In this document: piece after piece, positions 34,573 to 44,578 of the stretch
Position numbering within the stretch: the first letter of the stretch is position 1
How the letters are laid out: each line of letters begins with the position of its first letter
Source of the DNA: Leptospira interrogans serovar Manilae
Lineage (GTDB): Bacteria; Spirochaetota; Leptospiria; Leptospirales; Leptospiraceae
Direction: 5' to 3'
Length of the DNA stretch: 55,706 bases
Assembly (NCBI GenBank): GCA_945887855.1
Contig: CAMCZP010000015.1
Span: forward strand, 1 to 55,706
The notes under the pieces: generated by a model
Told to the model about the DNA's origin: nothing
The model's database searches: none
The model's input: the letters and a program-made list of their open reading frames with translations, nothing else
Position numbers and translations under genes: made by a program

Positions 34573-37500
34573 TTTTTTTCTTCTTTGCTATTGTCTTTTT
34601 TGAAGTAGGTGCTTGGAATTTTTTTTTGGTGACTTTTGGTTTTTCGATGACTGGAGGATCTAAGCTATTTGTTTCTTGGAATTCTAGGAACTCCTCAACA
34701 AATCTAGATTCAATTGTTTCTTGTGGTTGGGGCAAATTTTGAGAAACAGGTTCAGGTAATATTTCTATATCAGGAATGGGAGCTGTAATAGGTTTTTTAA
34801 AATATTTTTCAAGTATAGATGGTAAAAGGGTCAATGCTATCAGTAATGAAATAGATATTCCTATGCAAGCAACCAATCCAATGGAATGCAGTCCTCTGTG
34901 TTCAGCAATTAATAGTACAGACCAACCAACTAATGTTGTGAGAGTAGAGGCTATCACTGCAGGGCCTACTTTTACTAAAGAATGAGCTACATCAACTTCT
35001 TCTAAAAATCTATAGTAAATATAAATACCATTTTGTATTGCATATCCTATGATGATAGGAAAAACTAATACATTCATAAAATTGATTCGAATATTCGTCA
35101 CTCCCATAAAACCTAGCATAACCGATATTCCTAAAATCAAAGGAATTAATGATACAACAACAGCTTGGAGATTTCTATAAAAAATAAAAAGAATAATAGT
35201 TACTACAAAGAGTGTAGCAAAGATAGCTATTACTCCCTCAGATTGAACAATTTGAGCTAATCTAGCAAAGAGTATTACACTTCCGACTGTATTAGCTCTT
35301 TTTTTAAATTTTCTTAATTCATCAATAGAGTGATAGGGCCTATGTTCCACAATGAATTTTGCAGTTAGTGGTAATATTCCAATCTTTTTCATTTCATCTT
35401 CTGACATTATATTTGCTTTTGATAAAATAATTTCTCGTTCTTCTTCGCTAAATTCACCTTTTCTATAATCTCTGGTTATTCCAAAGTATTCTATATTCTC
35501 TGTGTGTAGAAAATAATTTATAGTTCTCCAGCTTATGTATGGGTACTCAAAATCTCCAACAGTATGATAAAATTTAAGTAGATCTTTTCCATGCCAAAGT
35601 GCAACTTTGGGATAAACAAACAACATGTGGCCATGTTCTTTGCTAGTTGGGATTTCTTTAAAAGCTACTTTAAATATATCAGGAACTAAAGAGAATTCAA
35701 ATTCTTTTATATTAAAATACTTCTTAATCGTAGGGATATGCTTCATATACTCAGGTTTGATTATCCCATTTTCTAAATTGGAAACAGAAGTTTTTTTCTT
35801 TTTGCTCTTTTCTGTTTGTGGTAAGAGAGGTGATACAATAGTGGATATTTCTTTAAGTGTGTGTAAATTTACTTTTTGTTGATCCAATGGAGGAACTAGA
35901 TTCCATGCAGAGACAACTTGATCTACAATTACTCCCATTTTTTCAGATACTGGATTGAAAAAATCTGATATAGCTTCAGATTCTTCAATAGTATCAACAA
36001 CGATAACTTGAGGATCTGAACTAACTTCAAATCTATCCGCAATTTCATCGTACAAAAGTAAAGACTCTTGGTTTTCTAAAAGCAAATCCCTCCCACTGTA
36101 GTTAAAAGTAGCTAAAGGAGATAAAACAGAAAAAATTAGAATAATAGAACCACTAATAAGTAGTACTTTTATAGGATGATCAAAAATTCTGTGAATAAAA
36201 AGGAGTTCTTTTTCTTGAGTATCCTTTAGGATAAAGATATCTTTTTTATTGGGAAAGAATTTTAGAAACAGTGCAATTTGTAATGCTGTTAAAAAATACA
36301 TGCAAAATGCTATCGTTAAGATGCCATAGCAGGCAATTAAACCAAACTCACTGAATCCTCTAAATTCAGAAAACATCAAGATGATGAATGCAGAAGATGT
36401 AGTACAAGCACTTATAAGTGAGGCTTCTCCAGTATGATAGACTGTTTCTTTTACAGAGAGTAAAAAATCATTTCTATTAGAAAATTCTTCTCTAAAGCGA
36501 TACAAAAATTGGATGCCATAGTCTATACCCAATCCCATTAGGACAGCTGATAAAATACTTGTAATAGTATTTAAACGTCCGATAAAAAAGCCAGTGAGTC
36601 CAAATGTTATGGTAACTCCAGATATTAGAGAAATAGTAAGAATTATTATGAAAATAGGTTTTCTAAAAAAAAGTAATAATAGTATTATGATTCCTACAAG
36701 TGAAGCAATAGAAACAGGTTTGAGAGCATTCACAAGGCTATCATAATCATCTAAATTTAATTTATATGTCCCTGTGTATCCTAACTTTACTCCACGTTCT
36801 TCCAATTTCATCTCTTTCAGAGATTTGGTAATTTTCTCTTCAAAATTTCTAGTAAACTCCATATCTACAAATGAACCGGTTGGTTTAAGAAGCATGATTA
36901 TCATGCCTTTATCATTTGATATAGTATACTCATCAAAAATATCCCTTTTTGAGAGACTTTTGTATTTAAGTATAATATCACTAAAATCAGGATTATATTC
37001 TTCTCCTGACAAATTCATATAAAATGGATTGCTCTTTTCTTTTTCAAATTCAATCTTTTTTTCTATTCTATCTTTTACTTCTCGTAGGTCTTCGGGTAAA
37101 ACATATAAAGGAAATCTATCCTGGATAAAAGATACATCATACTTATATGATATGTATAAAATATCTTTCTCTTTGATTAATTTTTCATTGATATCATCTG
37201 CGGTTTTTTTAAGCAATGTTTCATTTGCTTTATAATATTCTGAGTTTTCAGACTTTATTCTTGCACTGATTTCTAATTCTTTCTTATATTCATCTAGGTT
37301 CCCATTAGTTCTTGCTTTAAATGCTTTATTTAAGTGATCCTCCATACCCTTTTCATCATTTGGTTTAAGAGTTAAGATAAAGAAACCATTCCCACCGATC
37401 ATCTCAATGACTTTCTTTATCTTAACTACTTCTGGATACTCAGGAGGAAGCAAATCGATTTGATTGCTATTGATACTTAATTTTTTTGCTTGTAATACTG

Positions 37501-37588
37501 ATATATACACCAAAAAAATTAAAATAACCAATGTAACTAATGGTTTCTTTAAAAATAGATCACAAAAAATAGAAATATATTTTTTCAT
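34553..37588 (-). CDS. RND/MMPL-family transporter (HpnN-like)
   Basis: 1011-residue inner-membrane transporter. Two homologous halves, each with one helix (first VTLVILIFLVYISVLQA), a large periplasmic loop, and a block of about five helices (first PVSIASLVGIIILLLLFF to FFPNK, with GLGIDYGIQFLYRFREEF; second VIAIFATLFVVTIILFIFYR with IIGYAIQNGIYIYYRFLEE). The GxxxDYGxxxxxR pattern is typical of MMPL/HpnN lipid exporters. The second loop holds a helix-hairpin-helix-like stretch (ILPLTAKFIVEHRPYHSIDE). The C-terminal 90 residues are a cytoplasmic Pro/Lys-rich tail. Two bp after an MlaC-like gene, suggesting envelope lipid movement. Confidence 0.88.
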   Translation of the reverse strand: MKKYISIFCDLFLKKPLVTLVILIFLVYISVLQAKKLSINSNQIDLLPPEYPEVVKIKKVIEMIGGNGFFILTLKPNDEKGMEDHLNKAFKARTNGNLDEYKKELEISARIKSENSEYYKANETLLKKTADDINEKLIKEKDILYISYKYDVSFIQDRFPLYVLPEDLREVKDRIEKKIEFEKEKSNPFYMNLSGEEYNPDFSDIILKYKSLSKRDIFDEYTISNDKGMIIMLLKPTGSFVDMEFTRNFEEKITKSLKEMKLEERGVKLGYTGTYKLNLDDYDSLVNALKPVSIASLVGIIILLLLFFRKPIFIIILTISLISGVTITFGLTGFFIGRLNTITSILSAVLMGLGIDYGIQFLYRFREEFSNRNDFLLSVKETVYHTGEASLISACTTSSAFIILMFSEFRGFSEFGLIACYGILTIAFCMYFLTALQIALFLKFFPNKKDIFILKDTQEKELLFIHRIFDHPIKVLLISGSIILIFSVLSPLATFNYSGRDLLLENQESLLLYDEIADRFEVSSDPQVIVVDTIEESEAISDFFNPVSEKMGVIVDQVVSAWNLVPPLDQQKVNLHTLKEISTIVSPLLPQTEKSKKKKTSVSNLENGIIKPEYMKHIPTIKKYFNIKEFEFSLVPDIFKVAFKEIPTSKEHGHMLFVYPKVALWHGKDLLKFYHTVGDFEYPYISWRTINYFLHTENIEYFGITRDYRKGEFSEEEREIILSKANIMSEDEMKKIGILPLTAKFIVEHRPYHSIDELRKFKKRANTVGSVILFARLAQIVQSEGVIAIFATLFVVTIILFIFYRNLQAVVVSLIPLILGISVMLGFMGVTNIRINFMNVLVFPIIIGYAIQNGIYIYYRFLEEVDVAHSLVKVGPAVIASTLTTLVGWSVLLIAEHRGLHSIGLVACIGISISLLIALTLLPSILEKYFKKPITAPIPDIEILPEPVSQNLPQPQETIESRFVEEFLEFQETNSLDPPVIEKPKVTKKKFQAPTSKKTIAKKKKNVKKNS

Positions 37589-37590
37589 TT

Positions 37591-38163
37591 CTATTTAGAT
37601 GCTTCTTTGAGTTTTTCTAGCATCTTTTCAAAACCTTCTTTTTTCATTAAGGGTAAAAGCTGCTTTTCACGGTTAACATCAGAAATTAATTTACCATCCA
37701 TAGAAAAATCACTTATAAAAAAGAGATTATTTTTCTCTATTAATATCCATGAAAATTTAATTTGCTGAGATCCATTATAGAGGATAGAAGAAGGTATTTC
37801 AAACATGCTTCCTTTATTTATTGGTTTTTCATAAGTGATGTCCACTTTATCAAAGTACTTCAATGCAATTGGAAAGGACTTATTTTCAATATAAACTTTC
37901 ACAGCATCCTGAAAATCTTTCTTTTGATCAGGTGAGAGATTTTCATATTCACCCTTTAACAAATTAGAAGAGAAAGTTTCTGTATCTATCAGTGCAATTG
38001 CATTTGTATTCTTTTTATATCGAATGAAACCAATCATTTTTTTGACTGAAGGCGTAGGATCTTTAGCTGCGGCCTCACCAAGGATTGAGAATTGTATAAC
38101 CAGATATACCAATAAAATGAAAAGTGTAGAGATATTTTTCTTTAGTGTAATAGGGATTGTCAT
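37591..38163 (-). CDS. MlaC/Ttg2D-like periplasmic lipid-binding protein
   Basis: 190 residues with an N-terminal signal peptide (ISTLFILLVYLVIQFSILGEAAA). The mature part, LSPDQKKDFQDAVKVYIENK, the central YEKPINKGSMFEIPSSILYNGSQQIKFSWILIE and WILIEKNNLFFISDFSMDG, follows the MlaC/Ttg2D (toluene tolerance) pattern, ending in a helix (MKKEGFEKMLEKLKEASK). These proteins carry phospholipid or hopanoid between membranes. Position immediately before an HpnN-like RND gene mirrors the hpnM-hpnN pair. The lipid carried is unknown. Confidence 0.8.
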   Translation of the reverse strand: MTIPITLKKNISTLFILLVYLVIQFSILGEAAAKDPTPSVKKMIGFIRYKKNTNAIALIDTETFSSNLLKGEYENLSPDQKKDFQDAVKVYIENKSFPIALKYFDKVDITYEKPINKGSMFEIPSSILYNGSQQIKFSWILIEKNNLFFISDFSMDGKLISDVNREKQLLPLMKKEGFEKMLEKLKEASK

Positions 38164-38392
38164 TTTTACCTCTTAAATATTTTACAACATCTGTTAATAA
38201 ATAATATAAAAATTTTATGACAACTTCGTTAAAAGTCTGTTTATGCTAATTTAACTATAAATTTAGTTAGCTTTTTTCAGCCTATGGTAAAAAAACTGGT
38301 TTTTGGCATAGCATCTTTCAATAAAATTATTAAAAACATTGTCGCTAATTAACTTTAAAATTTTTAGATATTCTGTAAAATAAAAAAAATAA

Positions 38393-40297
38393 CTATCCTA
38401 GTTCTATAGATAATTCTTCCCATTTTCTATTTAGCTCATCTAATTCATTTTTGGAGTTATCATATTCTAATAACTCCCTTTTGTAATTTGGGCTACTATA
38501 AAAGCTGGAATCAGACATCCGGGTTTCAAATTCTTTTCTAAAATGTTCTAAGGATGATATTTTAGATTCTATTGTATCTATTTCCTTTTGTAGTCGTTTT
38601 ATCTTATTCTTTTCTTGGTTCCTGTTTTGATACTCCAGCTTCGGTTTATCTTTTTTTTCAATTTCACCAATATCATATAATTCATCTTTGTGGTACAATA
38701 AGAAATCATTAAAATCACAATTTAGATCTTTAAGGAGTCCACCTGATAATTCAAATGTTCTATTGCAAAGATCCTTTAAAAAATCTGGATCATGACTGAT
38801 AATACATAAACTCCCTGGATACTCTTTGAGAGAAAGTTTGAGTGCATTTCTTGTAACCATATCTAAATGATTTGTTGGTTCATCGAGCAGAAGTGTATTT
38901 GTGGGATTTTCTACAAGGATTGCCAAGCGGAGTCTACTTTGTTCCCCTCCTGAAAGGTTTTTAATAGTTTTAAAAACAGAGTCTCCGGTGAAAGAAAAAT
39001 GTCCCAAAAGAGTTCTGGCAGAAGCTTCTGACATATTGGGGTAGATTTTAAGCAACATAGATATAACTGAGAGCTCAGGAATTAATTCTTCTGTATGAGT
39101 TTGAGAAAAATATCCAGTATTGGTTTTCGGTCCAAAATAGATATTTCCAGATGAAAGTGAATACTCACCTTTGATGCATCTCATTAGAGTTGACTTTCCG
39201 GCTCCATTTGGACCAACAAGTGCAATTTTATCTCCAGAGCTAACTTCCATTTCAGCATTTGAAAAAGTGAAATTTTTATTTGATTCATATTGGAATGTAG
39301 CTTTTTCAAGTCTAAAGGAAACCTTTCCGCAGGATATATATTTGAAGCTATAGTCTGGTTTTTTATTCCAAAATATATCTTCGGGTGAATCTATTTTTTC
39401 TCGCTTTTCAAGTTTTTTAACTGCACTTTGAACCTGCTTAGCTTTCGTTGCTTGTGCTCTAAATCGGTTGATCCACTCCATTCTTTTTTCAATGTAGGAT
39501 TGTTCTTTTTTGTACTGCAATGCAAGTTTTGCATGAAGCTCATTTTTCTCTTCTAAGAAGTCTTCTAAGCTTCCTGAGAATTCTAATACTCCTTTAGAAG
39601 AGAGTTCAGCAATAGTATCTGTAACACGGTTTAAAAATTCAGGATCGTGTGTTACAAGAATAAAAGTTATTTTACAATCTAGTAAATAATTAGCAAGCCA
39701 ATCCTTTGAGACATCGTCTAAATGATTTGTAGGCTCATCTAGCAATAGCAAGTTATGTGGATTTAGTAATGCAATTGCCAAGGCAAGTCTATGCTGGTAT
39801 CCTGGTGAGAAGCTGCCTACAGATTTTTCGAAATCAGTTTGTTTATAACCTAAACCGGATAAGATTTTTTTTGCTCTATTTTCTATTGTGTGTAAATCAG
39901 AAGCATTTGCAAAATCTTCTAATTCGCTTTGCTTTTGGAGTATTTTTTCAAATTCTGGAGAATCATGAGAAATGGAATCAAACTCTTTATCTAAAGATTC
40001 CTTTTTTTTATGGTAATCACCATATTGGATATTAGAGATAAGTGATGTTTCTATTACACTGAGATTTGGGTTGAAGTTAGGTATTTGTTGGAAGAGAGAG
40101 ATCGAAGTATCTCTAGTTTTTACGACCTCCCCTGAATCTGGTTTTATGAGATTATAAGCAATTTGGAAGAGAGTTGTTTTACCTGCTCCATTTGGACCAA
40201 TCAGTCCAATTTTTCGATTGGGTTTGATGTGCCAGGAAAAATCGTCAAACAGAATGGTGGAGCCAAACTGATGACGAATTCGAATGAACTGTATCAA
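38393..40297 (-). CDS. ABC-F family ATPase
   Basis: 634 residues: two ABC domains in one chain, no membrane segments. First domain: Walker A IGPNGAGKTTL, signature SFSPGYQHRLALA and Walker B LLLLDEPTNHLD. Second: VGPNGAGKSTL, LSGGEQSRLRLA and LLLDEPTNHLD. Between them lies the basic interdomain helix region, and a C-terminal coiled coil follows (RLQKEIDTIESKISSLE) as in Uup/YheS. ABC-F proteins bind the ribosome or rescue stalled translation. The start is TTG 40297, 3 nt after the stop of a small upstream gene. Confidence 0.92.
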   Translation of the reverse strand: MIQFIRIRHQFGSTILFDDFSWHIKPNRKIGLIGPNGAGKTTLFQIAYNLIKPDSGEVVKTRDTSISLFQQIPNFNPNLSVIETSLISNIQYGDYHKKKESLDKEFDSISHDSPEFEKILQKQSELEDFANASDLHTIENRAKKILSGLGYKQTDFEKSVGSFSPGYQHRLALAIALLNPHNLLLLDEPTNHLDDVSKDWLANYLLDCKITFILVTHDPEFLNRVTDTIAELSSKGVLEFSGSLEDFLEEKNELHAKLALQYKKEQSYIEKRMEWINRFRAQATKAKQVQSAVKKLEKREKIDSPEDIFWNKKPDYSFKYISCGKVSFRLEKATFQYESNKNFTFSNAEMEVSSGDKIALVGPNGAGKSTLMRCIKGEYSLSSGNIYFGPKTNTGYFSQTHTEELIPELSVISMLLKIYPNMSEASARTLLGHFSFTGDSVFKTIKNLSGGEQSRLRLAILVENPTNTLLLDEPTNHLDMVTRNALKLSLKEYPGSLCIISHDPDFLKDLCNRTFELSGGLLKDLNCDFNDFLLYHKDELYDIGEIEKKDKPKLEYQNRNQEKNKIKRLQKEIDTIESKISSLEHFRKEFETRMSDSSFYSSPNYKRELLEYDNSKNELDELNRKWEELSIELG

Positions 40298-40300
40298 AGT

Positions 40301-40462
40301 TTATTTTCCTGCTTTTAGTTCTTCCTTTCTCTTGCTTAAGTGCATCACATATCTGCTAGTATCAGTGTTGTTATTTTCACGAGCTTTTTTGATGGCACTG
40401 TCCACCTCTGAGAGATTCATCTTTGTAATTTTTTTATTCTTTTTTTCTGGTTTATCAGCCAT
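40301..40462 (-). CDS. Small basic conserved-looking protein (53 aa)
   Basis: A 53-residue frame below usual length cut-offs: ATG at 40462, stop TAA at 40303-40301. AAAAGGTAG lies 7 nt upstream. The product starts MADKPEKKNKKITKMNLSEV and contains VDSAIKKARE, then SRYVMHLSKRKEELKAGK: charged, helical, no membrane segment. It fills the gap between the ABC-F gene and the divergent acyl-CoA dehydrogenase, and its stop is 3 nt ahead of the ABC-F start, so the two are surely one unit. Function unknown; a ribosome-related role is a guess from the neighbour. Confidence 0.75.
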   Translation of the reverse strand: MADKPEKKNKKITKMNLSEVDSAIKKARENNNTDTSRYVMHLSKRKEELKAGK

Positions 40463-40582
40463 ATTCTACCTTTTTCTTCTGGTTTTCTTACTAGGATTCT
40501 CTTGGAATATGTCATGTCAACTGTTACTCTTTGATTGACATTCTTGTTGTGAAAGACAGGGTTGTCAGAAAGGGATATATAC

Positions 40583-41749
40583 ATGATAGATTTTTCTTTG
40601 ACAGAAGAGCAGAAAGCCCTAAGGGACATGGCTCGTGATTTTGCTAAAAATGAAATCATTCCTAAATCTGCCCATCACGATGAAACTGGAGAGTATCCAA
40701 TGGATATTCTTCGCAAAGCTTGGGAAATAGGTTTGATGAATTTGCATATTGAGGAACGGTTTGGTGGGCCTGAAATGTCAGATCTCGATGAAGTTATCAT
40801 TGCAGAAGAATTAAACTATGGATGCTCTGGAGTTGCAACAGCTATTTTAGCAAACAATCTGGCATTGGCTCCCGTTCTTGTAGGTGCTAGCGATGAGCTC
40901 AAACGAAAGTTTGTCGAGCCTATGGTGAGTGAATTTAAACTATGTGCGTACGCAGTTACTGAGCCGGGAGCTGGTTCAGATGTTGCTGGAATACGCACCA
41001 CTGCTATACGTAAAGGTGATGATTATGTGATCAACGGCAGTAAGCAATGGATTACAAATGCTGGAGTAAGTGACTGGATGTTTGTTTTAACAAAAACAGA
41101 TGTGAGTGCTGGTCACAAAGGGATGTCTGGTTTTATAATTAACACTAAGTCCCCTGGAGTTATCATAGGAAAAAAAGAAAAGAACATGGGTCAAAAATGT
41201 TCTGATACCAGAGCTGTGACCTTTGAAGATGTGGTTGTTCCAAAAAGCCAAATGGTTGGAAAAGAAGGTGATGGATTTAAAATTGCAATGGCAGCCTTTG
41301 ACCACACCCGACCTTGTGTTGCAATTGGTGCAGTTGGTGTAGCCAGATCAGCTTTTGAACATGCAGCTAGATATGCGAATACTCGTAGTACATTTGGTAA
41401 ACCAATTTCTGCAAATCAAGGAATTAGTTTTTTAATAGCTGAAATGGCACGTGATATAGAAGCGGGAAGACTACTTTCATGGCAATCAGCATGGTTGATA
41501 GACAATGGTTTTAAAAATACATACCAAGCTTCAATAGCAAAAGCATTTTGTGCTGATATGTGCGTTAGAATTTGCACTGATGCTGTACAGGTTTTTGGTG
41601 GGTATGGATATAACAATGAGTATCCTGTTGAAAAATTGATGAGAGACTCTAAGATTTTCCAAATCTATGAAGGCACATCTCAGATTCAACGTGTGATTAT
41701 TTCCAAATATATCAATGACGGGAAAGGAATAGAAGGACCTAATATTTAA
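40583..41749 (+). CDS. Acyl-CoA dehydrogenase
   Basis: 388-residue FAD enzyme of beta-oxidation forming trans-2-enoyl-CoA. Start is ATG 40583, with AAAGGGA 7 nt upstream; the in-frame TTG at 40562 would add 7 residues and has no ribosome-binding site. Visible: [19 protein letters not shown] (FAD/substrate loop), [31 protein letters not shown] and the catalytic Glu in [10 protein letters not shown]. The sequence is close to medium/short-chain enzymes. Confidence 0.95.
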   Translation: MIDFSLTEEQKALRDMARDFAKNEIIPKSAHHDETGEYPMDILRKAWEIGLMNLHIEERFGGPEMSDLDEVIIAEELNYGCSGVATAILANNLALAPVLVGASDELKRKFVEPMVSEFKLCAYAVTEPGAGSDVAGIRTTAIRKGDDYVINGSKQWITNAGVSDWMFVLTKTDVSAGHKGMSGFIINTKSPGVIIGKKEKNMGQKCSDTRAVTFEDVVVPKSQMVGKEGDGFKIAMAAFDHTRPCVAIGAVGVARSAFEHAARYANTRSTFGKPISANQGISFLIAEMARDIEAGRLLSWQSAWLIDNGFKNTYQASIAKAFCADMCVRICTDAVQVFGGYGYNNEYPVEKLMRDSKIFQIYEGTSQIQRVIISKYINDGKGIEGPNI

Positions 41750-41792
41750 GTTAGATCTTTCAATATTCTTTGAAACTAGTTTTATGAACCTA

Positions 41793-41815
41793 CTGCAAAA
41801 ACGAACTTTTTGCAG
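41793..41815 (+). terminator. Hairpin downstream of the acyl-CoA dehydrogenase gene
   Basis: CTGCAAAAA (41793-41801), loop CGAAC, TTTTTGCAG (41807-41815), 43 bp after the stop. A T8 run follows at about 41829. Likely terminator. Confidence 0.6.
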
Positions 41816-41931
41816 CTTGGAGAAAAGTTTTTTTTGTATAGATAAATGTGATGTCGTACAAGTATACACTTGCATTTTTATAGATAGATTTCTTAGCTTT
41901 TTCTATTTTTTTAAACCTATCCTAGACAGAA

Positions 41932-41971
41932 AAGATGGAGTATTTCATAATCCAAAGAAATACTCCATCTT
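41932..41971. repeat. 15-bp perfect inverted repeat upstream of msbA
   Basis: AAGATGGAGTATTTC (41932-41946), 10-nt loop, exact complement at 41957-41971, ending 75 bp before the msbA start. It is not followed by a T-run. A regulatory leader structure or repressor site is possible. Confidence 0.8.
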
Positions 41972-42046
41972 GAATATCCTTAAATACTCTTGTCTTAAAA
42001 TTACCTTTTTATATTTGCAACTTATATCATTGGATATGTTGCACAA

Positions 42047-43948
42047 ATGAGTATGACAAGAAGTATCATCTTTCGTAGGCTTTTATCCTACTCCTTAAAA
42101 TACAGAACACGTTTTTCAATTGGAATTATCTTTGCATTTATGACAGCACTCTTTAATGCAGCTTCTTTGACAATTTTAGTACCTTTATTTGATGCATTAG
42201 GGGCTGGGAAAAATCATAATTTTAGACTAGAGCTGACCCTACCAGAGAAAAAGATTTTAGTTAAGGAAAAACTCTTTGGAAAAGATTCACTAGATGGGTT
42301 AGAAAGATTAAAGAGATTGATAATTGAATTTAAAGAAAATGTTAATTTTAAAATTAAGGATATGGAACCCAAAGAAATTGTTTGGGATATTTGTAAAATT
42401 ATTATTCCTTTATCATTTGTAAAATTAATTTTTTATTTGTTATCAGTTTATTGTATTGCAACTTCTGGATATATGGCAATACGAGATATACGACAAGAAT
42501 TGTATGACAAAGTTCAAACACTTCCACTCACATATTTCTATAAAGAGAAAACTGGTATTTTAATGAGTAGAATTATCAATGATGCTGAAATAGTATCTGC
42601 AGTTATCTCAAGTAATCTAAGGGATGCAATTATTAATCTATTTTATGTAATAACACATTTAGTAATTCTTATGTACTTGAATATGGAGCTATTGCTCTAT
42701 GCTGTTATAGCAGTTCCTATAATTATTTATCCAGTAACTTTATTTACCAAAAAAATTACTAAATCTACTCAAAAATATCATGAGCGTATGGCGGATTTAA
42801 ATGCAAATGTCCATGAGCTGATATCAGGTATCAGAGTAGTGCGATCATTTGGAATGGAAGCTTTTGAATTAGGTAAATTTCAAGATATAAATCAAAAAGC
42901 TACACATCGAAATTTTAAAGGGCAATTTTATTTACAGATTGCTCCTAGTTTAGTTGAATTGACTTCGTCCCTTGTGGTACTTGGTTTTTTTGCAGTTGGG
43001 GCAAAATTAATATTTGATGGATCATTTTCACAGGGGGAGTTTATGGCATTTTTATTAACTCTACTCTTCTTATTAAGACCTCTTACCCAACTCTCACAAA
43101 TGGTAGGAAAAGTATCACAGGCTAGAGTCTCAGGTCAAAGAATTTTTGAAATAATAGATAAAAAAGTTTTTGAAGCACATGATGAGCCTACTGCAATTAA
43201 AATAAATCAAAAACTTAAGAATGAAATTGTATTTGAAAATGTTCACTTTAGTTACCCTGAATCTCAAATACCTGTTATAAAAGGAATAAATCTTAAGGTA
43301 AAAGTTGGAGAGACAGTAGCATTGGTTGGATCTAGTGGGAGCGGAAAATCTACATTAATGGATTTGATCCCAAGATTTTATGCACCAACAGAGGGTAGAA
43401 TCTTAATTGATGGCATTGATATTCAAAATATAAATTTATCTGATTTGAGAAAAAAGATAGGTATAGTAACACAAGATATTTTTTTGTTCCATGGGAGTAT
43501 TTCAGAAAATATTGCATATGGAAAGTTAGATAGTACATTAAAAGATGTAGTTCGTGTATCTCGCTTAGCACATGCACATGATTTTATTTCAGAAATGGAA
43601 TCAAAGTACAATAGCACTTTGGGAATTAGGGGGTACAATTTATCTGGAGGACAAAGGCAGAGATTAGTTATTGCAAGAGCTCTTTTGAGAGATCCTGAGA
43701 TACTTATTTTAGATGAAGCAACTAGTGCTTTGGATAGTAAGTCAGAAAGATTGGTGAGTGACGCTTTAGATAGATTATTTAAAAATAGAACAACTTTTAT
43801 AATAGCTCATAGATTTTCTACTATTAGAAAAATAAAAAGAATTATAGTATTAGATGATGGTAAAATCGCAGAAGAAGGCGACCATGAGTCTCTACTAGCT
43901 TTAAATGGAATCTACACTAGATTGTATGAACATCAATTTGTTACTTAA
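42047..43948 (+). CDS. msbA: ABC transporter, MsbA-like lipid A exporter
   Basis: 633-residue half-transporter: six-helix membrane domain (about 1-350) and one ATPase domain. Walker [13 protein letters not shown]-loop [12 protein letters not shown], signature [16 protein letters not shown], Walker [13 protein letters not shown], and switch His in IIAHRFSTI. Export of lipid A-core across the inner membrane is the likely role, but close relatives export other lipids or drugs. There is a longer than usual segment between helices 1 and 2 (residues 45-110), rich in Lys and Glu. The H-NOX gene begins 82 bp downstream on the same strand. Confidence 0.85.
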   Translation: MSMTRSIIFRRLLSYSLKYRTRFSIGIIFAFMTALFNAASLTILVPLFDALGAGKNHNFRLELTLPEKKILVKEKLFGKDSLDGLERLKRLIIEFKENVNFKIKDMEPKEIVWDICKIIIPLSFVKLIFYLLSVYCIATSGYMAIRDIRQELYDKVQTLPLTYFYKEKTGILMSRIINDAEIVSAVISSNLRDAIINLFYVITHLVILMYLNMELLLYAVIAVPIIIYPVTLFTKKITKSTQKYHERMADLNANVHELISGIRVVRSFGMEAFELGKFQDINQKATHRNFKGQFYLQIAPSLVELTSSLVVLGFFAVGAKLIFDGSFSQGEFMAFLLTLLFLLRPLTQLSQMVGKVSQARVSGQRIFEIIDKKVFEAHDEPTAIKINQKLKNEIVFENVHFSYPESQIPVIKGINLKVKVGETVALVGSSGSGKSTLMDLIPRFYAPTEGRILIDGIDIQNINLSDLRKKIGIVTQDIFLFHGSISENIAYGKLDSTLKDVVRVSRLAHAHDFISEMESKYNSTLGIRGYNLSGGQRQRLVIARALLRDPEILILDEATSALDSKSERLVSDALDRLFKNRTTFIIAHRFSTIRKIKRIIVLDDGKIAEEGDHESLLALNGIYTRLYEHQFVT

Positions 43949-44030
43949 AAATATATAAAATGATTTTTTCAATAAAAATGCTAAGAAAAGTGTAATAATA
44001 TCAAAGAAAATTGGGGGATAGAAATAATTA

Positions 44031-44573
44031 ATGTATGGAATGGTAAACAAAGCAGTTAAGGAATTAGTTACAGAACAGTTTGGTGCTGACAAATGGGAAA
44101 AAATTAAGATCAAAGCCAATGCACCTGAAGATTTTGTAGGATTTCAAAGTTACGATGATGCTCTGACTTATAGCCTTGTTGGGGCTGCGGTGGAAGTATT
44201 GGAGCTTCCTGGAGAAAAAATTCTATTTGCTTTTGGAGAATATTGGGTCTTAAAAATTGCAGCTCAAAGTTATAATGATCTTATGACTTCAACAGGTACT
44301 GGGTTCGTATCATTTTTAGAAAATATAGATGGTATGCACAGTAGAATCAAGGCAACAATGCCCGATTTAAATCCTCCTTCTTTTCGAGTTAAGAAATTAT
44401 CTGAAGAAAAAATCCAAATTGATTATTTTTCAAATCGACAGGGGCTTTTACCTTTTGTAGAAGGCCTACTTTCAGGACTTGGAACATACTATAAACGAAC
44501 TTTCAAATTATCACATGTTAGCAAATCAGACAATCCTCTACCTTCTGAGAGAATGATTTTAGAGTTTATATAA
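44031..44573 (+). CDS. H-NOX (HNOB) haem nitric oxide sensor
   Basis: 180-residue stand-alone H-NOX domain. It starts MYGMVNKAVKELV as the family does, and has TYSLVGAA, FGEYWV, the haem-ligand His103 in NIDGMHSRI, PPSF, and the haem-propionate motif YFSNR (Tyr132, Ser134, Arg136). At the distal position that is Tyr in O2-binding members (five residues after the Arg) it has Pro141, so NO rather than O2 is the expected ligand. The sequence then reads GLLPFVEGLLSGLG, typical of NO-type bacterial members. The gene is 5 bp ahead of an HNOBA-kinase gene, its evident partner. Confidence 0.95.
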   Translation: MYGMVNKAVKELVTEQFGADKWEKIKIKANAPEDFVGFQSYDDALTYSLVGAAVEVLELPGEKILFAFGEYWVLKIAAQSYNDLMTSTGTGFVSFLENIDGMHSRIKATMPDLNPPSFRVKKLSEEKIQIDYFSNRQGLLPFVEGLLSGLGTYYKRTFKLSHVSKSDNPLPSERMILEFI

Positions 44574-44578
44574 AAATC

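Noticed and set aside
41784..42050. 88-codon frame before msbA
   Set aside because: It spans both hairpins and overlaps the msbA start; the product looks random and hydrophobic.
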